Shown here piece by piece: positions 1 to 8,023 of a stretch of 64,000 nt of DNA. The DNA is from Aurantiacibacter xanthus. GTDB taxonomy: Bacteria; Pseudomonadota; Alphaproteobacteria; Sphingomonadales; Sphingomonadaceae. Location of the stretch: contig NZ_QXFM01000117.1 of assembly GCF_003584015.1 (NCBI RefSeq), positions 62,001-126,000 on the forward strand, in the 5' to 3' direction. A program made the position numbers and the translations under genes. Every line of letters begins with the position of its first letter. Position 1 is the stretch's first letter. The notes below the pieces were generated by a model. That model searched no databases and was not told the origin of the DNA. It saw only the letters and a list, made by a program, of their open reading frames with translations.

Positions 1-2
1 GC

Positions 3-359
3 CTGACGACGAGCCTTTCCTCGATGGGCGCGGTCGGGCTGGAGATCCTGCTGGCCGCCACCTCGCTGGCGATTCCGTTCTATTTCTTCCGTCGGCGCGA
101 GATCACCTTCGGCAAGGTCTGGGCACCCCTGCTGGCCGGAATCATCATCTCCATCATCACCGCGCTTTCGCTGGCGAACTACTCCGCCCTTACCGGCACC
201 GATCTCGTGATCGTCAACAGCCTGCCGATCCTGTTCGTCTTCCTCATCGCCGCCGGCTTGCTGCACGGCGCGTGGCTGCGCCGCTCACGCCCGCAGGTCT
301 ATGCGCAGATCGGTGCGACCCATGTCGAAGGCGAACCGCCGGCCACCTCGGCAACCTAA
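3..359 (+). CDS. Amino acid/amine permease, APC superfamily (C-terminal part)
   Basis: The reading frame is open from the window edge, so only the last 118 or so residues are seen. It holds three hydrophobic spans, a basic loop (FRRRE) between the first two, and a polar cytoplasmic tail, as at the C-terminus of APC-family amino acid/amine permeases. The stop lies 27 bp before the aldehyde dehydrogenase gene on the same strand, so the two are probably co-transcribed. In this setting it would import the amine whose aldehyde product the next enzyme oxidises. The family call rests on hydrophobic pattern and context because the conserved N-terminal half is outside the window. Confidence 0.6.
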   Translation: MTTSLSSMGAVGLEILLAATSLAIPFYFFRRREITFGKVWAPLLAGIIISIITALSLANYSALTGTDLVIVNSLPILFVFLIAAGLLHGAWLRRSRPQVYAQIGATHVEGEPPATSAT

Positions 360-386
360 CCTCCAGCCTTCAGGACAAACCTCCAG

Positions 387-1910
387 ATGCTCGACACGAC
401 CCTGCCCGCCACCGCCGACCGCCCCGCAATCGTGCTGCCCGGCGGCAAGCTGCTCCTGAATGGCGAACTGGCCGAGCCGCGCCATGCCCAAGGCACCATC
501 GATGCCATCGACCCGGCCACAGGCGAGCGGATCATGGCCTTTCCCGCCTGCAGCGCCGCCGACGTAGACGTCGCGGTCAAGGCCGCCCAGTCCTGCTTCG
601 AGAGCCGCGAATGGCGCGCCATGCGCCCGCTCGACCGCGGCCGCCTGCTCGAAAACCTCGCCCTGCTGGTGGAGGAAAAGCGCGAAGAGCTGGCCGCACT
701 GGAATCGCTCGACAGCGGCAAGCTGCTGTTCGTCACGCGCAATGTCGATTTGCAGTTCACCATCGACGGCCTGCGCTATTTCGCGGGCTGGGCCTCCAAG
801 ATCAACGGCGAGTATGTGACGCACAACCCGCTGATGCCGGAGGACGCGATCTACCGCGCCTATACCCAGCGTCGGCCCATCGGCGTGATCGGCGGCATCA
901 CGCCGTGGAACTTCCCCATCGGTCAGGCGATCCAGAAGATCGCGCCTGCCATCGCCTTCGGCTGCACGGTGGTGCTCAAGCCGTCGGAAGAAAGCTCGCT
1001 CACCACCATGCGGCTGGGCGAGTTAATCGCCGAGGCCGGTTTTCCGGCAGGGGCCGTCAACATCGTGACCGGAACCGGGGCCGAGGCAGGTGCCGCGCTG
1101 GTCGACCATCCGCTGGTGCGCAAGATCGCCTTTACCGGCTCCACGGCCACCGGCCAGCACATCCTTGCAGCCTCCGCCAAAACCATGAAGCGCGTGACGC
1201 TGGAACTGGGCGGCAAGTCGCCGACCATCGTCCTCGCCGATGCCGATCTGGAACGTGCGATCCCCGGCGCTGCGGCCGCGATCTATTCCAATTCGGGCCA
1301 GATCTGCACCGCCGGTTCGCGCCTGCTGATCGAGGCGCCCGTTTACGATGCCGTCATGGAGGGCGTCGCCCAAATTGCCGACAGCATGAAGCTTGGCTCT
1401 CCCTTCGCCAGCGACACGCAGGTCGGCCCGCTGATCTCCGCCCGCCAGCACGAACGGGTCAGCTCGCTGGTCGAGGCCGGTGTGCGCGAAGGCGCGCGAA
1501 CGGTTGCCGGGGGGCAAAGGCCCGACAAAGCGGGCTGGTATTACCGCCCCACCCTGCTGGCCGATGTGGCGGACGACATGACCGTGATGCGCGAGGAAAT
1601 CTTCGGGCCGGTGGTCTGCGCCACCCGGATTGAGGATCGCGCGCAAATCGTGAAACAGGCGAACAACACGCCTTATGGGCTGGCGGCCAGCATCTGGACC
1701 ACTGACCTCGACAGTGCGCATGTTCTGGCAGAGCGTCTCGATGCGGGCACCGTCTGGCTCAACACGCACAATGTGCTCGATCTCGCGATGCCGTTTGGCG
1801 GCAGCAAGCTATCGGGTCTGGGCCGTGAATTCGGGACCGAGGCCGTCCATGCCTTTACCGAGCCCAAGGCCGTGTGCATGCGGCTCGAAGGCGTCGACCG
1901 GTTCGGCTAA
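387..1910 (+). CDS. NAD(P)-dependent aldehyde dehydrogenase
   Basis: A full-length (507 aa) ALDH-superfamily enzyme that oxidises an aldehyde to the carboxylic acid in the cytoplasm. It has the cofactor-binding stretch with TPWNFP, the general-base motif LELGGKSP (Glu273), the nucleophile motif NSGQICTAG (Cys307) and the EEIFGPV motif. It follows a permease gene by 27 bp and faces an amine-oxidase-like gene; its TAA stop directly abuts the convergent stop of that gene with no spacer. The likely substrate is the aldehyde made by oxidative deamination of an amine, but the sequence alone does not fix it; betaine-aldehyde or aromatic aldehydes are also possible. Confidence 0.9.
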   Translation: MLDTTLPATADRPAIVLPGGKLLLNGELAEPRHAQGTIDAIDPATGERIMAFPACSAADVDVAVKAAQSCFESREWRAMRPLDRGRLLENLALLVEEKREELAALESLDSGKLLFVTRNVDLQFTIDGLRYFAGWASKINGEYVTHNPLMPEDAIYRAYTQRRPIGVIGGITPWNFPIGQAIQKIAPAIAFGCTVVLKPSEESSLTTMRLGELIAEAGFPAGAVNIVTGTGAEAGAALVDHPLVRKIAFTGSTATGQHILAASAKTMKRVTLELGGKSPTIVLADADLERAIPGAAAAIYSNSGQICTAGSRLLIEAPVYDAVMEGVAQIADSMKLGSPFASDTQVGPLISARQHERVSSLVEAGVREGARTVAGGQRPDKAGWYYRPTLLADVADDMTVMREEIFGPVVCATRIEDRAQIVKQANNTPYGLAASIWTTDLDSAHVLAERLDAGTVWLNTHNVLDLAMPFGGSKLSGLGREFGTEAVHAFTEPKAVCMRLEGVDRFG

Positions 1911-3239
1911 TCAGAAGCGATCGGGGCGATAGGTCGACGGATCGATTGACGGGGTTCGCCCCGTCACCAGATCGGCGACCAGTTCGCCAGCCGCAGGCCC
2001 GGTGCCGAAGCCGTGCCCGGAAAAGCCCGTCGCCAGAATCAGGCCCGGCATGCGTGCCGCCTCACCGATGACCGGCATCGAATCCGGCGTCACGTCGATC
2101 ATACCGCCCCATTGCTGTGCGACTTTGGCCTGCGCAAAGGCGGGCCATGCCGCGATCAGGTTGCGCATCGCCTCGTCGTTCAGGCTCTGCTCGACCGGCG
2201 GGTCCATCACGCGCACCAGTTCGAATGGCGAGGTCTCGTCGGCCTTCCACCGGCGCGGCAGTTTCAGGTCGTCGAAGAACTCCCGGCCCAGCGATACGCG
2301 CAGGTTCTTCCACTGCGCGATCAGCGTGGGCAGATAGTCGAGACCGATCAGCAGGTGGTCGAGCGTCAGCGGAGCGAACAGCGCGCCGCGCTGGGTGATC
2401 GTGTAGCCGCCGTCGAGCCGCTTGCGGAACGAGAAATCGGAGCCGCCTACCGCGCAATCGGTCGGCCCTTCCATCGGCTCGGTCCGCAAGACCGAGGCCA
2501 CCAAAGGCAAGGTCAACAGCCCGATGCCGTGGTTGGCAAGGAACCGGCGCGACCACACGCCGCCCGCCAGCACCACCTGCCCGCAACGGACCTCTCCGCG
2601 CTCAGTCACCACACCGCTGACCGCGCCGCCCGCCGTTTCGAGCGTACGCACCGCGCAGTTCTCGACGATCACCGCGCCCTTCGCGATCGCCGCTCGGGCA
2701 ATGGCGCTGTTGGCGAGGGTCGGCTCTGCCCGTCCGTCCGACGGGGTCACGATCCCGCCGATCCAGCTCTGCGCGCTGCCCGGCACCATCGCCTCGATCT
2801 CGCGCGGGGAGAGCATGCGGGAATCGACGCCCGATCCCTTCACATCCTCCAGCCAGCCCGCATAATTCGCCAGCTCGTCCTCGCTGCGCGCGACATAGGT
2901 GATGCCCGCCTGCCGGAAACCGCAATCCGCGCCCACGCGCTGCGGCATGCGGGCCCACAGTTCCTCGGCCCGCTGCGCCATTGGCAGGTCGACCGGCGGC
3001 CGCATGACCTTGCGCACCCAGCCAAGGTTGCGCGACGACTGCTCGCCAGCAATCCGGCCCTTCTCGATCACCGTCACCGACAGGCCGCGCTCTGCCAGGC
3101 ACAGCGCAGTCGACAGCCCCACGATACCGCCGCCGATCACGACGACATCGACCTGCGATGGCAGAGCGGCGGACGTGTCCACCGGCTCGATCTGCGGAGC
3201 CCGATTGAGAGGCGCCGTCTGGTGCACAGCTTGGCTCAC
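1911..3239 (-). CDS. FAD-dependent oxidoreductase, DAO family (amine oxidase-like)
   Basis: A 442-aa flavoprotein of the D-amino-acid oxidase/glycine oxidase fold. The dinucleotide-binding motif GGGIVG is at residues 36-41, after an unusual polar extension of about 28 residues, and the C-terminal FAD-contact segment ATGFSGHGFGTGP is intact. Such enzymes oxidise a C-N bond of an amino acid or amine to an imine with release of H2O2 or electron transfer. It overlaps the upstream Rid gene by 4 bp, so it is translationally coupled to it and probably to the ornithine-cyclodeaminase-like gene. Together these resemble two-subunit tyramine-oxidase type systems. The substrate is inferred, not shown. 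Confidence 0.8.
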   Translation of the reverse strand: MSQAVHQTAPLNRAPQIEPVDTSAALPSQVDVVVIGGGIVGLSTALCLAERGLSVTVIEKGRIAGEQSSRNLGWVRKVMRPPVDLPMAQRAEELWARMPQRVGADCGFRQAGITYVARSEDELANYAGWLEDVKGSGVDSRMLSPREIEAMVPGSAQSWIGGIVTPSDGRAEPTLANSAIARAAIAKGAVIVENCAVRTLETAGGAVSGVVTERGEVRCGQVVLAGGVWSRRFLANHGIGLLTLPLVASVLRTEPMEGPTDCAVGGSDFSFRKRLDGGYTITQRGALFAPLTLDHLLIGLDYLPTLIAQWKNLRVSLGREFFDDLKLPRRWKADETSPFELVRVMDPPVEQSLNDEAMRNLIAAWPAFAQAKVAQQWGGMIDVTPDSMPVIGEAARMPGLILATGFSGHGFGTGPAAGELVADLVTGRTPSIDPSTYRPDRF

Positions 3240-3658
3240 AACGAGACCATCAGTTCCTCGACCTCGGCGTCACGCACCCCGCGGATCGCGACCACGTCGA
3301 TCTCGACCTTGTAGGTCGTCGACCCGAGCGCGGGGCAGGTCATGGTCAGCGCCGGATTGATGCCGCGCATCCTGTTGCCATAGGTTTCCATGATCGTTTC
3401 CACATGCTCGGGAAACTGCACGTAAACGCGCGAGGAAACGACATCCTCCAGCGTGGCATCGACCGAAGCGAGCGCCGCGGCGATGTTGTCCAGCACCTGA
3501 TGGGTCTGCTCGGCCAGATCCTCCGGGATTTCCTTCGTGCGCGGATTGCGTCCGGCGGTGTTGGACACGAAGATCATGTTGTCCACCGCCACCAGCCGCG
3601 AATAGGACCCGTGTTCCTCGAACTTGTTGCCGGTCTTGACCTTGACGACTTTGGGCAT
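3236..3658 (-). CDS. Rid (YjgF/YER057c) family protein
   Basis: A 140-aa protein of the Rid family, which in its RidA branch hydrolyses reactive enamines/imines to ketones. The fold signature is present (VDNMIFVSNTAG near the N-terminus, KVEIDVVAIRG near the C-terminus). The arginine that defines deaminase-active RidA (P-A-R) is replaced here: the matching segment reads NPALTMT, so RidA chemistry cannot be assumed. Its last 4 bp overlap the start of the FAD oxidase gene, tying it to imine-producing oxidation. It may be an accessory subunit of the oxidase or act on its product. Confidence 0.85.
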   Translation of the reverse strand: MPKVVKVKTGNKFEEHGSYSRLVAVDNMIFVSNTAGRNPRTKEIPEDLAEQTHQVLDNIAAALASVDATLEDVVSSRVYVQFPEHVETIMETYGNRMRGINPALTMTCPALGSTTYKVEIDVVAIRGVRDAEVEELMVSL

Positions 3659-3695
3659 GGTGCCTCCGTTCAGCGTAAACGGGAATGCATGGCTG

Positions 3696-4919
3696 TCACT
3701 TCAGCGCAGGCTCTTCCCACAGATTGAGTTTGACGCCGATCCCCTGTGCAACGGCGTTACGATAGACCATGGTTCCCCAGGCGACGTCTTCCACCGCCAT
3801 TCCGCCCACGGACAGGATGATGATCTCTTCATCGTTCTGGCGGCCGGGCGTATCGCCCGCCACGATCGCGCCCAGATCCTGCAGGTCGGCGCGCGAAAGG
3901 CGGCCTTCCTCGATCAGGTCGAACCAGCGCACTCCCACCGCCGGCACATGCACATGGCGCGGCGCGGGAAGTTCCTCGAGATAGGCCTCGTACATGCCGG
4001 TGAAGTCGAGCACCTTGCGGATATCATCGGCGATCATGCCTTCATCCGTGTTGCACGGAGCGGGCATGGACAGGAACGCACCGGGCTTGACCCATTCCCT
4101 GCGCACCGTGGGATAGATCGACGGATCGCCGGTCGCCACCGAGGCGCAGAAGCTGGCGATGTCGCTCCCTCTGACGGCCTCTTCCTCAGTGCCCACCACC
4201 TCGACGGCGAGCTGCGGATAGGTCTGTGCGGCCCATGCCCGGAAGGCGTCGAGATTGGCCTGCCCTCGCCCCTTGATCTTGACCGTGTCGATCAGCGGGC
4301 ATTCGTTCATGAATGCGGCCAGCGAGGTCCGCGCCATCACGCCGGGGCCAACGAGCCCGACCACGCGCGAATCCTTGCGCGCCAGATGCCGCGCGCCAAC
4401 CCCCGGCACCGCGCCGGTGCGATAGGCAGACAGCAGGTTGGCCGACATCATCGCCAGCGGCGCGCCCGTGTCCACGTCGTTGAGGACGAAGGTGAGGATC
4501 GAGCGCGGCAAGCCCTTGTCACGATTGGCGATGTTCGAGCCATACCACTTCATCCCCGCTGTGCGGAAAGACCCGCCCAGATAGGCCGGCATCGCCATGA
4601 AGCGGCGATCGACCGTGGGTTTGGGCATATCGGGAAAGGGAGAGTCTTCGGGAAAGACCACGATGGCGCCGTGCGAATTGTTGCTGCCACCCGCCATCCG
4701 GTAATCTCCGGTGTGCAGCAGGCCGAACATCTCCTCCAGCGCGTCGATGCAACGCGGCATGTCGGTGACCCCGGCGCGGATCATGTCGGGCTCCGACAGG
4801 TAGAGGAAATCGATGCGCGGCAGGTCCGCCAGCAGCCCTTCATCCTTTTTGTCATTTACGGACGCAGCGGAAGTTCGCTGCGTGGGGTGACTACCTGACA
4901 ATCTGCTCAACTCCCGCAT
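3696..4919 (-). CDS. Ornithine cyclodeaminase/mu-crystallin family; tyramine oxidase subunit B-like
   Basis: A 407-aa Rossmann-fold protein of the ornithine cyclodeaminase/mu-crystallin family. The nucleotide-binding motif GPGVMA is at 191-196, the conserved Lys at 124 (GMKWYG) and Arg at 167 (AYRTGA). From memory, long family members of this type next to a DAO-like flavoprotein are annotated as the second subunit of tyramine oxidase, which fits the flanking FAD oxidase, Rid protein, permease and aldehyde dehydrogenase. The N-terminal 35 or so residues before IDFLYLSE are longer than usual; no good alternative start was found. It is divergent from the AraC gene. Confidence 0.72.
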   Translation of the reverse strand: MRELSRLSGSHPTQRTSAASVNDKKDEGLLADLPRIDFLYLSEPDMIRAGVTDMPRCIDALEEMFGLLHTGDYRMAGGSNNSHGAIVVFPEDSPFPDMPKPTVDRRFMAMPAYLGGSFRTAGMKWYGSNIANRDKGLPRSILTFVLNDVDTGAPLAMMSANLLSAYRTGAVPGVGARHLARKDSRVVGLVGPGVMARTSLAAFMNECPLIDTVKIKGRGQANLDAFRAWAAQTYPQLAVEVVGTEEEAVRGSDIASFCASVATGDPSIYPTVRREWVKPGAFLSMPAPCNTDEGMIADDIRKVLDFTGMYEAYLEELPAPRHVHVPAVGVRWFDLIEEGRLSRADLQDLGAIVAGDTPGRQNDEEIIILSVGGMAVEDVAWGTMVYRNAVAQGIGVKLNLWEEPALK

Positions 4920-4935
4920 TTATCGAACCCGTGTG

Positions 4936-4953
4936 AAGGGTGGATTCACCCTT
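4936..4953. promoter_or_regulatory. Inverted repeat in the OCD/AraC divergent region
   Basis: AAGGGTG-4 bp-CACCCTT, a perfect 7-bp inverted repeat 16 bp upstream of the ornithine-cyclodeaminase-like start and about 100 bp upstream of the AraC start. It could be an operator or a leader hairpin; nothing links it to a specific regulator. Confidence 0.3.
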
Positions 4954-5050
4954 TCCCCTTGGGTCTGTCGGCTTTCGGGCCTGAGGGCCGAACGGTAAAT
5001 TGCAGCTAGGGATTGACTGTTTGCATGTTCGGCCAATACCTTCCTTTCAG

Positions 5051-6115
5051 ATGACCGACCCATTGCCCTCAGAAGACAAGGCACCCAAGCCGAAGAGCGA
5101 GTTTGGAACCATCCGCCTGATGTTCCTGACGCCCTTGCTCGATGTGCTCTCGGATGTCGGCAAACGGATCGATCCGCTGCTGCGCGAACACGGCATGTTC
5201 CGCTCGCAACTGGAGACGCCTTACGAGGTCGTTCCCCTGCATCGCTATGTCGCCCTGCTGGAGACCGCAGCGGCCAGGTTTGACCGGCCATATCTCGGGC
5301 TGGAGATGGGGGCATCCTTCGGCCTGACCGACCTCGGCCCGTTCTATGCGCTTCTGCGCGCCTCGGGGAACCTGCGCGGCGCGCTCGATTGCCTGGCCCT
5401 GTTCCAGTCCCGCCTGCAGAGCCGCACGCTGTTCCATAGCCGGAAAGACGCGGAGACCTCCACCTACGTCTATCGCATCGAGGAAGAGCGGGTCTGGCCG
5501 CGCACGCAGGATTCCGAATTCGCCCTTTCGGGATACGTGCACATCGCCCGCGAGCTGGTCAGCCCGAAATGGGCACCGCGCGAGGTGCATTTCGAACACG
5601 CAATCGACGGGCGCAGGGAACGGCTGGAAGACTATTTCAGGGCTCCCGTGCTCGGCAACCAGCTGACCAACGGAATAGTGATCGACAACGACGATCTCGA
5701 TGCGGGCTTCGCGACCTCCATTCCTTCGGAAGATCACAAGCTGCGCACCATTCTCGAATGGCACCTGCTCGATTTGATGGGGCCCGAAGCCGCGCCGAGC
5801 GAGAGCTTCGTATCGCTGACCCGCGACATCATCTCGCGCTGGCTGGGGCGTACCCATATCGACTGCGCCACCGTGGCGGCAGAGCTCAAACTGTCGGAGC
5901 GCTCGCTGCGCCGCCGCCTTACGGAAGAGGGCACCTCGTTCCGCGAATTGCTGCAGGATGCGCGGAAGGAACGCGCGCAGACGATCCTGTCGAAGCCCGG
6001 CATATCGCTGGCGGTCGCAGCCGAGCAGCTGGGCTATTCCGACGCCGCTGCCTTTTCCCGCGCATTCAAGGAATGGACCGGGTTTTCACCCGGCCGCTTC
6101 CCCGGAAAATCCTGA
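5051..6115 (+). CDS. AraC-family transcriptional regulator
   Basis: A 354-aa regulator with an N-terminal effector domain of the arabinose-binding type used by AraC proteins of the OruR/ArgR kind (about residues 15-200) and a C-terminal double helix-turn-helix (about 255-350; LSERSLRRRLTEEGTSF and LGYSDAAAFSRAFKEWTGFSPGRF). I chose the ATG at 5051; an upstream in-frame TTG at 5000 would add 17 residues with no family support. It is divergent from the amine-oxidation genes and probably activates them in response to the amine or amino acid. Confidence 0.88.
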   Translation: MTDPLPSEDKAPKPKSEFGTIRLMFLTPLLDVLSDVGKRIDPLLREHGMFRSQLETPYEVVPLHRYVALLETAAARFDRPYLGLEMGASFGLTDLGPFYALLRASGNLRGALDCLALFQSRLQSRTLFHSRKDAETSTYVYRIEEERVWPRTQDSEFALSGYVHIARELVSPKWAPREVHFEHAIDGRRERLEDYFRAPVLGNQLTNGIVIDNDDLDAGFATSIPSEDHKLRTILEWHLLDLMGPEAAPSESFVSLTRDIISRWLGRTHIDCATVAAELKLSERSLRRRLTEEGTSFRELLQDARKERAQTILSKPGISLAVAAEQLGYSDAAAFSRAFKEWTGFSPGRFPGKS

Positions 6116-6132
6116 TAGGGCAGGCCCGCCCT

Positions 6133-6636
6133 TTACCAGACCATTTCCAGCGTAAAGCCGATCCAGCGGCCGAGGAAGATCACCACCATCCAGGTGAGCA
6201 GCGAGGTAAAACCGGCAAAGCGCGCGGCCCGCGGCGGCGGCAAGGTCTCATCCCATTCGCTGATCCGGCGATAGGCAGTCGAATGGAACCAGGCCATATT
6301 GAGACCCGCCACCATCAGCGCCACCATCTTCAGCAGGAAATAGGTGTTCGCCGCGTAGGAAAGCGCGTTCGACATGAACATACCGATGCCGGTCAGCACC
6401 GCTAGCACGAAGGCGATCCAGGTATAGGGCAGAAGCTCGCGGATCAGCCTGCTGGCTTCACGTCGGTGCGAGGCCACGCCGACAAGGCGCAGATCAACGA
6501 TCAGGATCGTGCCGAACACAACCGCCAGCCCCACGACATGCAACGATTCCAGTAGCGGGAAAGCGTTCACGCTCTCACGAATGGACGCGGACAGGGGCAG
6601 GTCGTAGATCTGCTGCAGGGTGGTATCGATGCTCAC
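6133..6636 (-). CDS. Four-helix integral membrane protein (DUF6644-like)
   Basis: A 167-aa protein with four predicted membrane helices (about 23-50, 68-88, 98-118, 140-162). The start is GTG with a good AGGGG ribosome-binding site. It is a paralogue of the next upstream gene: both begin with a short polar stretch, then a helix with the pattern ES(L)H-V-G-x-AVVFGT(I) or T-IHII-AVVIG, and both end in an IFLGRWI/IFCGRFI helix. The His in the first helix could be a haem or quinone ligand, but that is inference. The function is unknown; the DUF assignment is from memory. Confidence 0.7.
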   Translation of the reverse strand: MSIDTTLQQIYDLPLSASIRESVNAFPLLESLHVVGLAVVFGTILIVDLRLVGVASHRREASRLIRELLPYTWIAFVLAVLTGIGMFMSNALSYAANTYFLLKMVALMVAGLNMAWFHSTAYRRISEWDETLPPPRAARFAGFTSLLTWMVVIFLGRWIGFTLEMVW

Positions 6637-6690
6637 TGGCTTTCCCCTCTGAATTGATAAGCTGACGGCGCGCGCCGCGGGCAGATGCTG

Positions 6691-7179
6691 TCAGGCGTAG
6701 GCGATGAAACGGCCGCAGAAGATGATCGCGCACCAGACCAGCAGCATCAGCCAGGACAGGCCGCGCGATGCCTCGGGCACGGTGATTGCCGACGATCCAC
6801 CAGCAGTTGCCAGCACCAGGCTTCTGCGGGCGCGCAGGGTCACGAGGCTGGCCCCTGCCACCAGCGCCATCTTGATCCAGAACAGCGTGTTGTTGAGCGT
6901 CCGGCCGGGCTCGGCAATCACCAGCAGCGCCCCCGTCAGGAGAAGCACCACAAGTGCCCATTTCATCCATGGCAAATAGCGATGAAGCACGTCGGGGAGC
7001 GGACGGTCGGTTGCGAAGATTCCGGCCATCCGCAGTTCGGTCGCGATTGCGGAACCGATCACCACCGCGATCGCGATGATGTGGATGGTCTGCAGGTTGG
7101 GAATGACCCAAGTGGTCTCGCGCAGCGCCGTCGAAAATTGCGTTGCGTACAGCCAATCGCTGAAACTTGTCATCGACAT
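6691..7179 (-). CDS. Four-helix integral membrane protein, paralogue of the downstream gene
   Basis: A 162-aa protein with the same four-helix plan as its neighbour. The ATG at 7179 is preferred over a TTG three bases upstream. Its ribosome-binding site (GAGAGGGG) forms part of a perfect 18-bp stem-loop in the leader (7190-7250), so translation may be controlled by RNA folding. It lies 54 bp upstream of its paralogue on the same strand, so they are probably one transcript, and it is divergent from a haem-binding lipoprotein gene. A role as membrane anchor in electron transfer is possible but not demonstrable from sequence. Confidence 0.7.
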   Translation of the reverse strand: MSMTSFSDWLYATQFSTALRETTWVIPNLQTIHIIAIAVVIGSAIATELRMAGIFATDRPLPDVLHRYLPWMKWALVVLLLTGALLVIAEPGRTLNNTLFWIKMALVAGASLVTLRARRSLVLATAGGSSAITVPEASRGLSWLMLLVWCAIIFCGRFIAYA

Positions 7180-7189
7180 CAATCAGTCC

Positions 7190-7250
7190 CCTCTCGCTGG
7201 GCTTTCCCCAAGGAAGCTGACCCGCATTACCCGGAAAGCCCAGCGAGAGG
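7190..7250 (-). promoter_or_regulatory. Perfect 18-bp stem-loop covering the ribosome-binding site of the membrane-protein gene
   Basis: CCTCTCGCTGGGCTTTCC at 7190-7207 pairs exactly with its complement at 7233-7250 around a 25-base loop. In the minus-strand transcript the 3' arm ends in GAGAGG, the main part of the Shine-Dalgarno sequence, only 10 bases before the ATG at 7179. No gene ends nearby, so it is not a terminator. Confidence 0.6.
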
Positions 7251-7344
7251 AGGTTACGATAGAGGTACATCGACCGAATCCCGGCAGCTTGCGCAGGGCA
7301 TTCGCAGTGCAGCGGGGCGGCACCTGCGAGACCGCTGCGAAGGG

Positions 7345-7363
7345 ATGTAACGGCGCTGTAACG
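7345..7363. promoter_or_regulatory. 11-bp-phased direct repeat TGTAACG (OmpR/PhoB-type site candidate)
   Basis: Two copies of TGTAACG start at 7346 and 7357, one helical turn apart, about 90 bp upstream of the lipoprotein gene. Phased direct repeats of this spacing are the usual layout for PhoB/OmpR-family response regulators, and CTGTAACG resembles one half of a pho box. Which of the two divergent genes it serves is not clear. Confidence 0.3.
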
Positions 7364-7453
7364 TCTCGGTCACCGCATTGCGCTACCGGTATCTGACTGG
7401 CGCCGTCAGGATGCTTTGCAACGAGAACTGCATCATCCGAAGGACACTGCCCC

Positions 7454-7954
7454 GTGACCAGATTCTACGCGAAAAGCCTTTCCCTCATCGTAGCTGCCGG
7501 GCTCGTCGGCTGTTCAGGACAGGACGCCGAGCAGCCAGCCGATGTCGATGCCGCGACCAAGTCGCTCATGATCGCGGAAGTCCAGACACAGGCCCAGATC
7601 TACTGGAACGCAGTCCAGTTCATCTCCGACGAGAACGGTCTGCGCGAGATCGTGCCGGAAACGGATGCGGATTGGGAGCGCACGGCAGAGGCGGCGAGGC
7701 AACTCAGGTCGCTTGGCGAGGAGCTGAAACGGCCAGCCTACGCAGCGGGTCGCGGTTCGGACTGGCAACAGTTTTCGCAAGGGCTGGTCGACGTCGCGGA
7801 AAAGACCGAAGCTGCCGCCCTGTCTCGCGACCCGCATCAGGTGCTTGAGGCTGGCGGCGTGCTCTACAATGTCTGCAGCGCCTGCCACGAACATTATATG
7901 GAACTGCCAGCCGGATTGTCGCCGAATGCTCCCGAAGCTGGCGATGCACAATAA
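7454..7954 (+). CDS. Cytochrome c'-like lipoprotein
   Basis: A 166-aa lipoprotein with GTG start. The signal peptide ends in the lipobox LVGC with Cys20 as the lipidation site. A single haem c site CSACH lies at 141-145, close to the C-terminus and followed by a short tail, and the rest is predicted helical: the layout of cytochrome c' four-helix bundles. It would be anchored on the periplasmic face of a membrane and carry electrons or bind a small ligand. It is divergent from the pair of four-helix membrane proteins, with which it may form a redox unit. Confidence 0.75.
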   Translation: MTRFYAKSLSLIVAAGLVGCSGQDAEQPADVDAATKSLMIAEVQTQAQIYWNAVQFISDENGLREIVPETDADWERTAEAARQLRSLGEELKRPAYAAGRGSDWQQFSQGLVDVAEKTEAAALSRDPHQVLEAGGVLYNVCSACHEHYMELPAGLSPNAPEAGDAQ

Positions 7955-7957
7955 AAA

Positions 7958-7990
7958 GGGCCGCAGCGGAGGGGAGAATTCCGCTGCGAC
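7958..7990 (-). terminator. Terminator after the TonB receptor gene
   Basis: CGCAGCGGA and its complement flank a short loop; read on the minus strand the stem is followed by CCCTTTTTATT, a Rho-independent signal for the receptor transcript that ends at 8024. Confidence 0.6.
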
Positions 7991-8023
7991 CCGTGCAGTT
8001 CTGACAAGATTTGTGCCGTCAGA

